From assembly GCA_050084985.1 (NCBI GenBank), contig JBITNC010000001.1:21080001-21144000 (forward strand): DNA of 64,000 nt, read 5' to 3'. Below the pieces are notes generated by a model. The model was not told the origin of the DNA. It was given only the letters and a program-made list of their open reading frames with translations, and ran no database searches. The position numbers and the translations under genes were made by a program. The first letter of the stretch is position 1. Each line of letters starts with the position of its first letter. Positions 11,065 to 21,679 of the stretch are shown here, piece by piece. The stretch is from Nageia nagi (Eukaryota; Pinophyta).

Positions 11065-12193
11065 GAAAGAATGTAACATCAATTAAGTAAAGTAAATCCC
11101 ATTTTGGCCAAAAGAATGGTCTAGAGAAGAATGACATCATGAGTAAGACTAGAATTTCTCAAAGTTATTTGCTTCATCTTAAAAAGGTGCATAAAAGAAA
11201 GTGACATCAATAAAAATAAAAGAACTGTCAAATTAGATGGTATGGAAACCAATGATGATATATGTAATAAAAATGATCTTTGCTTAATAAAAACTTCACC
11301 AAAGAAATCTAGAACATGTGTTGAATATTGAGAAAATTTTGAAACAACCATTGGAAGATGGAGAAACTCCAGAATCAACATAGTTAATTAGAGAATCTTT
11401 CATAATTGTAATACAAGTTCAAATAGCACTCGAGAAGCATGCCCATCATAATTTAGAGTAGTTATATTTTTAGACATTTCAATTTTTAGAAATAAAATGA
11501 CATATGGTAGGAATAGTTAGCTATTTATTAAAAGAAGGTCAAAATTTTTGGGCCATTTTGTAACTATTTTGTTTCATTCTTTCTATAACTACTCTAGCCT
11601 AATATAAATTTAGTCAAAGATAAGGAAAAGGGTTTATAATCCTTAGTATTTACCCTTGTATTTATTTTCAAAGACCTTTTGTTCTATCAGTTATACAATG
11701 CCATCATGACCTTTATTGTCCAACATTTGGTGTTATTATTTTAATTTGGTTATATTATGGTAAATAATGGATATTTCTTAAATGATAACAACAAGTTGTT
11801 GGTATAACTATGTCTTCTTATATGGAAGAATTAAGTTAAAGAATAATTTAGAGAATGAAATCTTACACCATGGCTGCTACACTAGATTCTTGCCAAGGTT
11901 TCATGCTATGTGAAAGCCTATGCTTAATTAGTGATCTACCCCTTTTGCTTTAGTCTTGCTCTCTATCCCTTTTATTTTATTTCTCACACTCTATCCTCTT
12001 TCATTTTTTTCTTATTGTTTGCTCTTTTCATTTGCCCCTAATGGATAAGGAATCAACCTACTCTAGAGATCAAGTTACTATATTAGCTTGTTCATGATAT
12101 ACTTTGGTTGAGTTACCCAAAAGTGCATATATTACTCAATTTCCATCAATAGTATATCTTTTGGCATGCTTGATGGGACCCAAAAAATTTCAT
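11065..12193. other. No gene; probable decayed LTR of plus-strand gypsy
   Basis: No coding potential. Because a primer-binding-like site begins at 12194 and gag follows, the preceding kilobase should hold the 5' LTR of the plus-strand gypsy element. I could not find its start or a matching 3' copy after 27.3 kb, so the assignment is positional. Confidence 0.35.
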
Positions 12194-12210
12194 TAGTGAC
12201 TCTGCTGGAA
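12194..12210 (+). other. Candidate gypsy primer-binding site
   Basis: The sequence TAGTGACTCTGCTGGAA resembles the TGGCGACTCTGCTGGGG-type primer site found after the 5' LTR of many plant Tat-like elements. It lies 183 bp before the gag reading frame. Some positions are mutated, and the LTR end next to it is not otherwise supported. Confidence 0.45.
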
Positions 12211-12392
12211 GCAATATTGATGGTATATATCAAGGTAGATTTATAGTTCTCATTACTACTTCCTAAATGTAAATTCTTTAGTTGCTATTAGAGTTTATGT
12301 GAACAAGATCAAAATCCAAAATAGTTAAAGAGGTACCAAATTTTAAATAAATTGGTACTCTTAGAAGAACAACCCTGATTAAGTCTTGATCT

Positions 12393-13090
12393 TTGAGTAG
12401 TATTAACACTTTAGAATCTCTATTCAAAATAGTACCATTCAACATTCATATTGGGACTACTCCTAGAATGGGTAATCTTACTCCAAATATCTATCCTGCA
12501 TGGGATGATGGGGTACCCTTGGCTCTAGCTTCACTGCATGATATCCTAGGAAACATCTTTAAAAATTTACCTAAGTTTGATGCCACCATAGAGAAGACAT
12601 CCTATGAACATTATGTGGATGTGGTTGGTCTGACTAAGTTCCATAATATTCAGCATGAAGATGTCATGGTAAGACTGCTAGCATATTATTTCAAGGGTAG
12701 GGTCCTTGATTGGTATAAAAGCCTTGTTAGTGGATCTATAACTTCTTAGGCTCAGTTGGTAGAGCCTTTCATCCTAGAATTTAATGAAGTAGGAGACCCT
12801 TTCTCCTTACTAACTCAGTTCACCTTTATCAAAAGACATGAATAGGAGAATATTCTAGATTTTAATATTAGGTTCCAAAAATATTGGATAAGAGTTTTAA
12901 CATTAGTTAGGTCCTAATAATCTCAAGCTTTTATGTATTATTTGAGAGCCTTTCCCCCAAATCTCTCTTTGCAAATTCAAAATTCTAGTGTAACCACTTT
13001 TTTGAAGGTCTATAAATAAGCAACATTTATTGAAGCTTGTCTCATTTCAATGGAAAAAATACATAACCACATGCCAATGCCATAATTTCC
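12393..13090 (+). pseudogene. Gypsy gag, broken
   Basis: The open stretch 12393-12749 (TTG at its start, no ATG) contains LPKFDATIEKTSYEHYVDVV and VRLLAYYFKGRVLDWYKSL. This matches the retrotransposon gag core (L-KF-G------H---F---- and R-L---L-G-A--WY--L). The similarity continues after a TAG at 12747 with FIKRHE-ENILDFNIRFQKYW and ends near 13090. No zinc knuckle was seen. Confidence 0.8.
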
Positions 13091-14089
13091 AATGTTACTA
13101 GAAAACCATGCAATAAGACCCTCAACAATTTGTATGGCCCCACCTCTAGCTACTATTCCTACACTGGCTCAATAATTTCCATTAACCTTGCCTATCCCAA
13201 AACCTCCTCTAGATTTACTAGCCTCACATTAGTTAGGGATAAATTAGGTAGATTCCTCTCAAAATAAGATACAAGAATTAAAATCTTTATGTAGGAACAT
13301 GGAAAACCAAATCACCCTCTTGAGTAAACAAAATAATGCCAAGAGATTCCCATATCCAGCATTAGAAAAGGCTCAAAATTAGCATGTGTTAGTAGAAGAT
13401 ATAGATCAAGTTTCTTCTTCTAGATAGATAATAGGCTTATGTTTAGCTTGCAATGATGCTCATGAAAAACTTATTTCCCTATATATCAATATCAAGAGTA
13501 CTTATCTAAAAGTGGAGGAATTCCTCCACCTAGCATGATTGATGATATGAGTCAAAATGTAAATTTTATGAATTTCACCCCAGTTGATGTAGGTGTTTTT
13601 GTTGTAGAAACAACATTTGCAAAGAGGAATCATGTATCAAATATAATAGATAAAAGAGTTAAATATTCAAAAGGTCATGATCCAATAACCTCCAAGAATA
13701 TTGGTATAGGTCCTCATTCTACAAACACCACACCCCCAAAAGAGGTTTCATCTCATAAATTTTCAATTTTCAATGCTAGATAGATGCCTAAAAATGATGA
13801 AGTTGGTGATCAAATGGTTCAAAAGTTAAGGTTCCTCTCACTCACTAGACATTAGAGAAGGGATGATACTCAGTAGTTTTAATAAAGGTTTGCTAACAAA
13901 GAAGATAAGCTTCTAGTTATTCATGATTTTAATATTGTGAAAGAATTAAAGAGAGCCCCTTCAAAGATATCTTTATTTGATGCTTTAAAAATCTCTAGGC
14001 AAATTGATTTATTAAGAGCATCTCTTACAACATTAAATTAAGGAATGGATAGGGTGTTGAATTTGTTTGAGACATCCAAATATCTAGGG
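13091..14089 (+). pseudogene. Gypsy gag-protease spacer, decayed
   Basis: Contains an open stretch 13535-13783 of unknown function and a later stretch near 13910-14030 reading DFNIVKELKRAPSKISLFDA. The latter matches a segment common just before protease in plant gypsy elements (VVKELKNTPAKISLFDALK). The rest is unrecognised and broken by stops. Confidence 0.6.
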
Positions 14090-14425
14090 ATGGGAAAAAA
14101 TAAACCACCAACTTTTTATATGACTCTACAGGTCGAGAGGTATGTGCTACATAACTATCTAGTTGATCCTGGAGTAGCCACTACCATCATGCCTAAAGTA
14201 GTATGTGATGTAATGGGGTTACCTCTCACTAAAACATCCATAAGAGTGTTATAGTTAGACTCAACCCTAATTAAAATTCTTGGAGTTATCAAAGATATAT
14301 TTTTAAAGATACATAAGTGTCCTTGTATGGTTATCACTCAAGAAATTGTACTAGTTGAACTTCCTCCTCTTTTTGGGTTATGTCTATCTAGAGAATTCAC
14401 AAAATAAATAGGGGATTATCTAGCA
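14090..14425 (+). pseudogene. Gypsy aspartic protease, active site altered
   Basis: The open stretch 14045-14254 contains NYLVDPGVATTIMPKVVCD, matching the retropepsin pattern LLDSGA-VN-MP---C---GL. The catalytic Asp-Ser-Gly is Asp-Pro-Gly here. Similarity continues after a stop through IHKCPCMVI and FGLCLSREF, matching the C-terminal half of the domain. Confidence 0.75.
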
Positions 14426-14659
14426 ATGGATTACACTCATTATTTAATTCCTTATGTGGACAAGAGAGTAACATTGGATAATGAAAATGTTTTTGATGTT
14501 CATGTAGAAAAGGAGGAGATCAATGCAATCCTAAGTGAGTTAGAAGAGGGTGAGTTGTTGTTGGAAGAATTGCAAAATGAAGACCCAATGTCTATTAATA
14601 TGCTTAACACCATTTATGACATAGAGTTTGAGATTTATTATTTGATGGAACCAAATCCT
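14426..14659 (+). pseudogene. Gypsy pol linker, cut by copia insertion
   Basis: An open stretch beginning MDYTHYLIPYVDKRVTLDNE, the linker that follows protease in plant gypsy pol, then an acidic Glu-rich stretch. It is interrupted at 14659 by the 5' LTR of the copia element. The stop a few bases further on belongs to the LTR, not the gypsy gene. Confidence 0.65.
14655..14659. other. 5-bp target-site duplication (left copy)
   Basis: ATCCT lies directly before the first base of the 5' LTR. The identical ATCCT lies directly after the 3' LTR at 23764-23768. A 5-bp duplication is standard for copia integration. Confidence 0.95.
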
Positions 14660-15009
14660 TGTTGAGCATGTGTGATTGTAATTGTTGTCAACAAGGTTTT
14701 GATCGGGTTCCGGAGGTTTGACCGGGTTCCGGAGGTGATGAGTAATTGTAATGTTGTCAACACGTGATTTTGGTAAAGCCGGGGTTAGTAAACAAAGCGT
14801 TTCGGAAGAGATGACATCAGCGATTTCGGGCCTTCACTCAAAATCGGAGTCCGGAAGTGATGAGGTCAGCAAAGAGCGATCAAAGAGCCGGAGCCAACGA
14901 GTAAAACGTTCCGAAAGCAAGAGATGATGTCACGGGGAGAATGATGTTCACATTTGTGAATAGAATCGGGTTTCAGAGATGATGACATCATGGTGTAGGT
15001 GTTGAAAGG

Positions 15010-15185
15010 TCCGGAGATAAAGTCCAGAGATAAAAGTCCAGAGATAAAATTCCGGAGATAAAAGACCGAAGATAAAGGTCCGGAGATGATAACATCATGG
15101 TGTAGGTGTTGAAAAGTCCGGAGATAAAAGTCCGGAGATAAAAGTTCGGAGATAAAAGACCGAAGATAAAGGTCCGGAGATGATG
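15010..15185 (+). repeat. 14-bp-period repeat (CCGGAGATAAAAGT) in LTR
   Basis: Variants of CCGGAGATAAAAGT, CCAGAGATAAAAGT and CCGAAGATAAAGGT recur at about 14-bp spacing in two blocks separated by GATGACATCATGGTGTAGG. The equivalent stretch in the 3' LTR is 22230-22410. Confidence 0.85.
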
Positions 15186-15632
15186 ACATCATGCGGGAAG
15201 CGTTTTACTCTACTTCCGGAGTCCAGAGATGATGACATCACGATGTATACAATAAACATCCGGTAAGTGAGACAAAGAGTCCGGAATTATCAGAAATACC
15301 ATTATGAAGAAGAAAAGAGTCTGGAATTATCAAAAATACCATTATGAAGAAGAAAAGAGTCCGGAATTATCAAAAATAATCAGATACTGTCAAATCTCCG
15401 AAATCAGTGGAGAAAGAGGTATACTTGTCTAAACAACTCTATTTGAGCAATAGGAGCATTCGTCAGTTACAGCAGTTGCAGACTCAGATAGTGAACTCCC
15501 TTTTGGTACAGAAGCAGTTACAAACAAGGATTCCTTTTCAGTTTGTTTTTGATAACGTGTAATGATAGGAACAGTTTCTTGATGTGTAACAGTTAATTAC
15601 AGGAATGAAGTGAATGAAGTGGTAGTTGTGAG

Positions 15633-15857
15633 TGTACAGCTCGAGGAGAGTGGAAGTTATGATTGCACAACTCGAGGAGAGTGGTAGTTATGAGTGCACA
15701 GCTTGAGAAGAGTGGAAGTTATGAGTGCACAGCTCGAGGAGAGTGGAAGTTATGAGTGCACAGCTTGAGAAGAGTGGAAGTAATGATTGCACAGCTCGAG
15801 GAGAGTGGTAGTTATGAGTACACAACTTGAGAAGAGTTGAAGTTGTGATTGCACAGC
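15633..15857 (+). repeat. 31-bp tandem array in LTR, seven units
   Basis: Units start at 15633, 15664 and then every 31 bp to 15850, each with TGCACAGCTCGAGGAGAGTGG or the alternate form CAGCTTGAGAAGAGTGG. The two forms partly alternate, suggesting amplification of a 62-bp dimer. The 3' LTR copy is at 22858-23082. Confidence 0.95.
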
Positions 15858-15897
15858 AAAAAGAAAAAAAAATAGAAGTGTAAGTGGAGTGGCGTAG

Positions 15898-16012
15898 TGT
15901 GTAGTGTGAAGTATCCGAAGTGTGCAGAGTGAAGTATCCGAAGTGTGCAGAGTGAAGTATCCGAAGTGTGCAGAGTGAAGTATTCGAAGTGTGCAGAGTG
16001 AAGTATCTGAAG
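15898..16012 (+). repeat. 23-bp tandem array in LTR, five units
   Basis: Units of TGTGCAGAGTGAAGTATCCG plus AAG start at 15898, 15921, 15944, 15967 and 15990. On the opposite strand they create repetitive open frames that are not genes. The 3' LTR copy begins at 23123. Confidence 0.95.
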
Positions 16013-16541
16013 TGTGTGAAGTGAGCAAACGAATATGCACATAGTATAGTGATGGTTCTATGTTACTTTGGAGCGGTGTGCAGAGATCAAATAGTGAGCA
16101 TTGGAGCTAGACCATTGAGGGTCTTCTAGAACTGTATTCTTTCCTCCCTTTTGAATGTTGTCTCAAGTGGGTGCTTGATAAGTGGTAGTTGGTGCTACCC
16201 TTCATAGTTGGTGCTATGAATTGGAGAGTTGGAGTTGGTGCTCCAAGCAGTAGGTGCTGTTATTCTCAGAGTGGTAGTTGGTGCTACCCTTCATAGTTGG
16301 TGCTATGAATCTATAAGCTTTCTTTAATGGCTGGATTTGGATTGGTGTCCAAGCAGTCATTTTCAGGGATGTAGCCAATCTGGTGAACCTCGTTATATCT
16401 GGTGTTGTGTGATGTATTGGTGTGCTTGCTCAGTTCTCTCTAGCTTTTAATCTATCTTTATTTAAGAAGGTTAAATTGATTATAATATTTTTAATATACT
16501 GATTCACCCCCCCCTCTCAGTGTCACTCGAAGTCCAACAAT

Positions 16542-16554
16542 TGGTATTAGAGAT
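16542..16554 (+). other. Primer-binding site, tRNA-iMet type
   Basis: TGGTATTAGAGAT lies two bases after the 5' LTR. The copia consensus complementary to the 3' end of initiator tRNA-Met is TGGTATCAGAGC, so two positions are changed, one of them a C-to-T transition. Confidence 0.9.
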
Positions 16555-16603
16555 AGGTTCCTACTTAGGCTATAACAGCTAAGGAGATCCGAGTAGTGGC
16601 ACT

Positions 16604-18448
16604 ATGGCAAGCGGAGAAGGTTTCTCATCTAACAAGGCACCTCTCTTTGATGGAAACAATTATGGTTTCTGGAAAATTTGAATGAAGACTTATCTCAGTG
16701 CATTGGGTTTTGGTACATGGGATGCTGTAAAAAGGGGTTACACTCCTCCCCCTACAGGTCCATCAGATGAAGCAGAAAGAAAGGCATTTGAATATGATGC
16801 AAAAGCAAGAAATGCTCTAATGTGCGGTCTTGTGGACAGTGAACTGGTGAAAGTTATGGCATGCAAATCAGCAAAAGAAATATGGAATAAATTGAAGAGC
16901 ATTCATGAAGGAGATGATAAAGTCAAGGAAGCAAAACTCCAAACTCATAGAGCTCAATTCGAAGTTCTAAAGATGAATGAAGATGAAACCATCGAAGCAT
17001 ACATGTTGAGAGTAAATGAAATTACTAATGCAATCAGAGGTCTTGGGGAAGAAATCGAAGATCATGTCATCGTGAAAAAGGTACTGCGATCTCTCACATC
17101 TCGGTTTGATTCAAAGGTGTCTGCTATTGAAGAAGCAAAAGATTTGAAAACTTTCAGCATGGATGAAATGCATGGATCGCTGACTGCTTATGAAATGAGG
17201 ATCAGAAAAGCAAAACATTTAGAAAAGGAAGCAGCATTTAAAGCCAATAACAGTACCAAAGCCAAAATAGATTCTGATGATGAGGAACAATCTAATGGAG
17301 CAGAAGCAAATTTTGTTAGAAAGCTAAAAAGGGGAAAAGGTAAATATGAAGGCAAGCTACCGTTTAAATGTTTTAACTGTGGTGGTATTGGTCATTTCAT
17401 TTCAAAATGTCCATATAGAAAAACTGATAAAGATGATCAAGAATCATATTTTGAGAAAAACCACAAAATGAAATCTCATGCTCGAAATAGAAGGTCAATT
17501 AGACAGAGCTTCATATCCAGAAATAAAGGCTCCACTGATGATGATTCCAGTAATGAATCAGAAAAAGAATACAATGAAGCATTATTTATGGCATTTGAAG
17601 AGAAACTGAATGAAGATAATCAAAATGCCCAAGAACATAAAAAGGAAGAGACAGATGAAGAAAATGGCTGTGAGATTGAGATTGATCTTGAAGAAGAACT
17701 AATAACAGCATTGAATGAACTGAATAAAGAAGTAAAGAAAAATAAGAAACTCTCTAAAAGGTTTGATGATGCAAGTAATATTATAGAAACCTTAAAAATA
17801 GAAGTGGAAGAATCTAAGAAGATAAATGAGAGTTTGGAGGAACAGCTTCTTGTGAAAGTTGAAAATTGCAGTAAGCTTGAAGAAGAAATAACTGGACTAC
17901 GTATGCAACTAGAGGAAGTCACTAAGAGAATCAGCTCTTTTGAATATCTAGAAGGAAGGTCGACTAAACTCAGTGAAATCATTAACAGTCAAAGAATGTT
18001 TTCCGATAAATCTGGTTTGGGATATGAACAAGGACAATCTTCCAATGACACAAAAAGGGAAAACATAAAAGAAACTAGGAAGAAGGAAGATAGCTCAGGA
18101 TTGGAGGATGATGGCTTCACTCAAGTGCATTCCAGAAAAAGACCCTATGCAGGACCAAGAAGTACTCAACAATATAATAGATACATCCATCCCTTCAATG
18201 GATACTGTTTCAAATGCAATGCGTATGGACACAAAATTTCTAAATGTAAGTATAATATCACTCCAAGAACCTTTGTTACTAGGAATGCATTCGGCCCATT
18301 AATGGAGTATCTTGTTGAGTGTTACAACTGTCATGAATATGGACATATTGCCCGATTCTGCAGAAATAATCATGGCATAAGGTTCTTTCCACCGAGACAA
18401 TTTCCTTCCATAAGACAGAATAAACAGTTTCAGAGCAGTCATCCATAG
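16604..18448 (+). pseudogene. Copia gag with three zinc knuckles, one internal stop
   Basis: The most likely start is ATG 16604 (ATGGCAAGCGGAG). The frame reads through LFDGNNYGFWKI, then TGA at 16679-16681 (an Arg codon CGA in relatives would fit), then stays open to TAG 18446. The UBN2/DUF4219-type gag core covers about the first 200 residues (KEIWNKLKSIHEGDDKVKEA, LRVNEITNAI). A CCHC zinc knuckle (CFNCGGIGHFISKC) is at 17369. A long Glu/Lys-rich coiled-coil-like segment follows (about 17540-17990), then two more knuckles at 18206 (CFKCNAYGHKISKC) and 18320 (CYNCHEYGHIARFC). Gag forms the particle and binds RNA. Three knuckles split around a coiled coil is more than most copia gags carry. 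Confidence 0.92.
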
Positions 18449-18766
18449 CAAGAAGAAAAGAATAATAAAAAACAAGAAGCTGAAATAAAAGTAAAACAAG
18501 TCTGGAAAGAAAAGGAGAAACTCAGAGAGGATAAAGAGTCTTTAATCATTCAAACAACATTAAAAGCTCAAGACAAACCATCACCATGGATATTAGATAG
18601 CGGATGCTCAAGTCACATGACAGGTGACAAGAAGAAATTTCAAAAACTACAAGAATATGAAGGTGGGTCAGTAAGATTTGGAAACAATGATGGCGCATAG
18701 ATTATCGGCAAAGGGACAGTCAAAATAAATGACGGAAACATCAGATCCGAAGAGGTATTATTTATT
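18449..18766 (+). pseudogene. Copia protease, catalytic DSG intact, in-frame stops
   Basis: Same frame as gag after the TAG at 18446. A charged linker leads to SPWILDSGCSSHMTGDK at about 18581-18631, with the aspartic protease Asp-Ser-Gly at 18596-18604, then SVRFGNNDGA and a second in-frame TAG at 18698. Protease would cut the Gag-Pol polyprotein. Confidence 0.9.
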
Positions 18767-19942
18767 ATGGGACTGAAGCATAATTTGTTGAGCATCAGTC
18801 AAATATGTGACAAAGGACATGATGTAATTTTCAAAAAGCATGGCTATGAGATCCGAAGGGCAAATAGTGGTAGACTTATAGCAGTTGGTACAAGAACCTG
18901 TGGCAATTTATACACCTTATCAAATATTTCAGAGGGATCATGTCTTCTAGGTAAGGAGAGTGATGATTGGCTATGGCATAAGAGATTGGGACACATCTGT
19001 TTTAAAAACTTGATGAACATTTGCTCAAAAAGAGCAGTAAGAGATATGCCCAGTATCAGCAAACCAGCAAATGATATTTGTGATTCATGCCAAAGGGGAA
19101 AGCAAACACGAGCAAAGTTCAAAGTGAAAGAATATCACACCAGCAGACCATTGGAAATCATACACACCGACCTATGCGGACCAATGCGAACACAAAGCAT
19201 CAATGGAGATAAGTATTTTATTCTGTTCATAGATGATTATTCAAGAATGACTTGGGTGCAATTTTTGAAACAAAAATCTAAAGCATTTGAATTGTTCAAA
19301 GCATTTAAAAATCAAGTAGAAAATCAAATAGAGAGGAGAATTAAATGTCTTCGCTCAGACAGAGGAGGTGAGTTCACTTCTGATGAGTTTTCTGAGTTTT
19401 GCATACAACACAGAATTAAAAGACAATTCTCTACAGCAAGAAATCCACAACAAAATGGAGTAGTTGAAAGAAAAAAATAGAGCAGTACAAGAAATGGCTC
19501 GAACCATGCTAATAGAAAGCAAGGTTGCTGATAGGTTCTGGAAAGAAGCAGTGCATACTGCTGTGCATATTCAAAATAGATGTATGATGCGACCACATGA
19601 AGATAGAACACCATATGAATTATGGTTTGGAAGAAAAGCTACAGTGAGGCACTTCAAAATCTTTGGCAGTAAATGCTATATCAAGAGAATAGAAGAAAAT
19701 TTAGGAAAGTTTGAGGATAGATCTGATGAAGGCATCTTTCTTGGTTACTCTTCGAAGAGCAAAGCATACAGGTGTTACAATAAAAGGACAAAAAAATCGT
19801 TGATAGTGCTGATGTTCGTGTTGATGAGCAAAGAGATCTTCCTAGGAGAAATGATGATGATGATCTTCCTACCTATCAAGATTCAGTTGAAGAAGACGAA
19901 AAGAATAAAAACAAATCTAAGCCTCCTGTACAGCAATCACAA
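18767..19942 (+). pseudogene. Copia integrase, DD35E intact, two A7 frameshifts
   Basis: The zinc-binding domain has WHKRLGH (about 18973) and CDSCQRGKQ (about 19078). The core has catalytic Asp in HTDLCGP (19169), Asp in LRSDRGGEF (19358) and Glu in NGVVERK (19466), spaced D-62-D-35-E, exactly the copia pattern. An A7 run at 19471-19477 shifts the frame. Reading continues at +1 through RAVQEMARTMLIESK and KIFGSKCYIKR, then a second A7 at 19790-19796 restores the original frame. Integrase inserts the cDNA into the genome. All three catalytic acids precede the first frameshift. Confidence 0.93.
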
Positions 19943-21100
19943 GTGAAGAAACCAGAAGATTCAAACTCGCCAAGTAACCCAAACAGTGTTTCAGAAAGTG
20001 AGGCGGAAGAAGATGAAAATTCAAAAACTCCACCAAAAAGATGGCACAAGGATCATCCACAAAAGCAAATCATCGGTGAGTTTCATACAGGCATCCAAAC
20101 TCGCAGAGGGGTTTCAAGCACCTATTCTCTACTATCCAATATAGAACCTAAAAATATCTCAGAAGCTAGCCAAGATAAAAGCTGGATGAAAGCAATGGAG
20201 GAAGAACTCACTCAAATTGAAAAGAATGAAACATGGGAACTCGTTCCTAGACCAGCCAACAAAAATGTGATTGGCACAAAGTGGGTTTTTCGCAATAAGT
20301 TGAATGAAGATGGGATAGTGGTTCGAAATAAAGCTAGACTTGTCTGCAAAGGATATGCTCAAGTTGAAGGAATTGATTTTAAAGAAACTTTTGCACCTGT
20401 GGCCAGATTAGAAGCTATTCACATGTTTTTAGCTTTTGCAGTGTATAAAGACTTCACAGTTTATCAAATGGATGTAAAATCAGCCTTTCTAAATGGCAAA
20501 ATTGAGGAAGAAGTTTATATTGAATAGCCAGATGGTTTCCAATTGGGAGAGAATCCTAACCTGGTATGCAAACTAAAGAAGGCTCTGTATGGTTTAAAAC
20601 AGGTACCTCGAGCATGGTACTCTAGACTTGATACATATCTTCAGCAGCAAGGCTTTAGAAAAGGAATGGTAGATAGCAATTTATACATTAAATCAGAAAA
20701 GGAAAATCAGCTAATTGTTGTTGTCTATGTAGATGATATAATTTTTGGAGGAAGCAAGAATGAGCTATGTAAAAATCTTGCTGACAACATGCAAACAGAA
20801 TTCGAGATGTCTATGATAGGTGAGCTTGCATTTTTTCTTGGTTTACAAATCAATCAGTTGAAGAATGGCATGTTCATTTCTCAAATCAAGTATGTTAAGG
20901 AGATGCTAAAAAAGTTTACCATGGAAGACTGTAAACCTGTGAGCACCCCTATGACGACAGACTACAAATTAAGCAAGGATGATAAAGCACCAACAGTAGA
21001 TCAAACACAATACAGGTCAATGATTGGAATTTTATTGTATTTGACAGCTACTAGACCAGATATTCTTCAAGCAATATGTATGGTTGCTCGATTTCAAGCA
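19943..21100 (+). pseudogene. Copia reverse transcriptase, one in-frame stop
   Basis: Same frame as gag. An acidic Ser-rich linker precedes the domain. RT begins around 20180 with [20 protein letters not shown] and continues with [34 protein letters not shown] and [15 protein letters not shown] (first catalytic Asp). A TAG at 20525-20527 interrupts VYIE-PDGF, where relatives have Gln (CAG). The second half is open from 20543, with LKKALYGLKQVPRAWY and YVDD at 20726-20737. Only the single TAG breaks this domain. Confidence 0.95.
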
Positions 21101-21679
21101 AATCCCAAAGAAACACATGTTATTGCAGTAAAAAGAATCTTTAGATATCTCAAAGGTACAGTAGAATATGGTTTATGGTATCCTAGAGGAAAGGACCTTA
21201 CACTTAGTGCCTTTTCAGATGCAGACTGGGCAGGATGCGTGGATGATAGGAAGAGCACTAGTGGAGGAGCATTTTATTTGGGTAATAATCTTGTTAGCTG
21301 GCACAGTAAAAAGCAAGACTCAGTATCCCTATCTACAGCAGAAGCAGAGTATATAGTAGCAACTTCTTACTGCACACAGATTCTATGGATGAAACAGATG
21401 CTAAAAGATTTTGGTATAGAGATTAACGAGCCCATATCAGTTCTATGTGATAACACAAGTGCAATCAATATATCAAAAAATCCTGTTATGCACTCACGAA
21501 CAAAGCATATTGCAATCAGATATCACTTTCTAAAAGAAAGCATGGCACAAGGAGAAATACAATTGGATTTCGTTCCAACCACAGAGCAAGTAGTAGACAT
21601 ATTTACAAAGCCTTTGGCCAAAGACATCTTCGAATATCTTCGAAACAAGCTAGGAGTTGTTGTCTTTCCCAAGCATTAG
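21101..21679 (+). CDS. Copia RNase H, C-terminal end of pol (open)
   Basis: This is the last part of the open stretch 20543-21679. After RYLKGTVEYGLWY come SAFSDADWAGCVDDRKSTSG (first Asp), SLSTAEAEYI (Glu), LCDNTSAINISKNPV (Asp), and HIAIRYHFLKE and VVDIFTKPLAKDIF, the usual copia RNase H end. The stop at 21677-21679 comes about 190 bp before the polypurine tract. RNase H removes the RNA template during cDNA synthesis. The domain itself is intact, though it depends on a broken upstream frame. Confidence 0.95.
   Translation, partial: NPKETHVIAVKRIFRYLKGTVEYGLWYPRGKDLTLSAFSDADWAGCVDDRKSTSGGAFYLGNNLVSWHSKKQDSVSLSTAEAEYIVATSYCTQILWMKQMLKDFGIEINEPISVLCDNTSAINISKNPVMHSRTKHIAIRYHFLKESMAQGEIQLDFVPTTEQVVDIFTKPLAKDIFEYLRNKLGVVVFPKH

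Larger units (their letters stand above)
14660..16539 (+). repeat. 5' LTR of SIRE-like copia element (1880 bp)
   Basis: Begins TGTTGAGCATGTGTG and ends GTCCAACA, giving the TG...CA ends and a short TGTTG/CCAACA inverted repeat. It matches 21885-23763 along its whole length at a constant offset of 7225 bp. It is richer in GC than its surroundings and contains three internal tandem arrays: 14-bp units at 15010-15185, 31-bp units at 15633-15857 and 23-bp units at 15898-16012. It should hold promoter and polyadenylation signals of the element. Confidence 0.97.

Noticed and set aside
15750-16042. Minus-strand open frames with repeated Ser-Leu-Cys-Thr-Leu-Arg-type peptides (also 22959-23264)
   Set aside because: They are made by the 23-bp and 31-bp arrays of the copia LTRs read backwards. 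Two overlapping frames are open at once and there is no start context or family similarity.
17620-17982. 120-residue minus-strand frame inside copia gag
   Set aside because: Antisense shadow of the Glu/Lys-rich gag coiled coil, giving Ser/Leu/Phe low complexity.
18844-19122. Minus-strand frame inside copia integrase
   Set aside because: Antisense of a clearly coding plus-strand region with intact integrase motifs.
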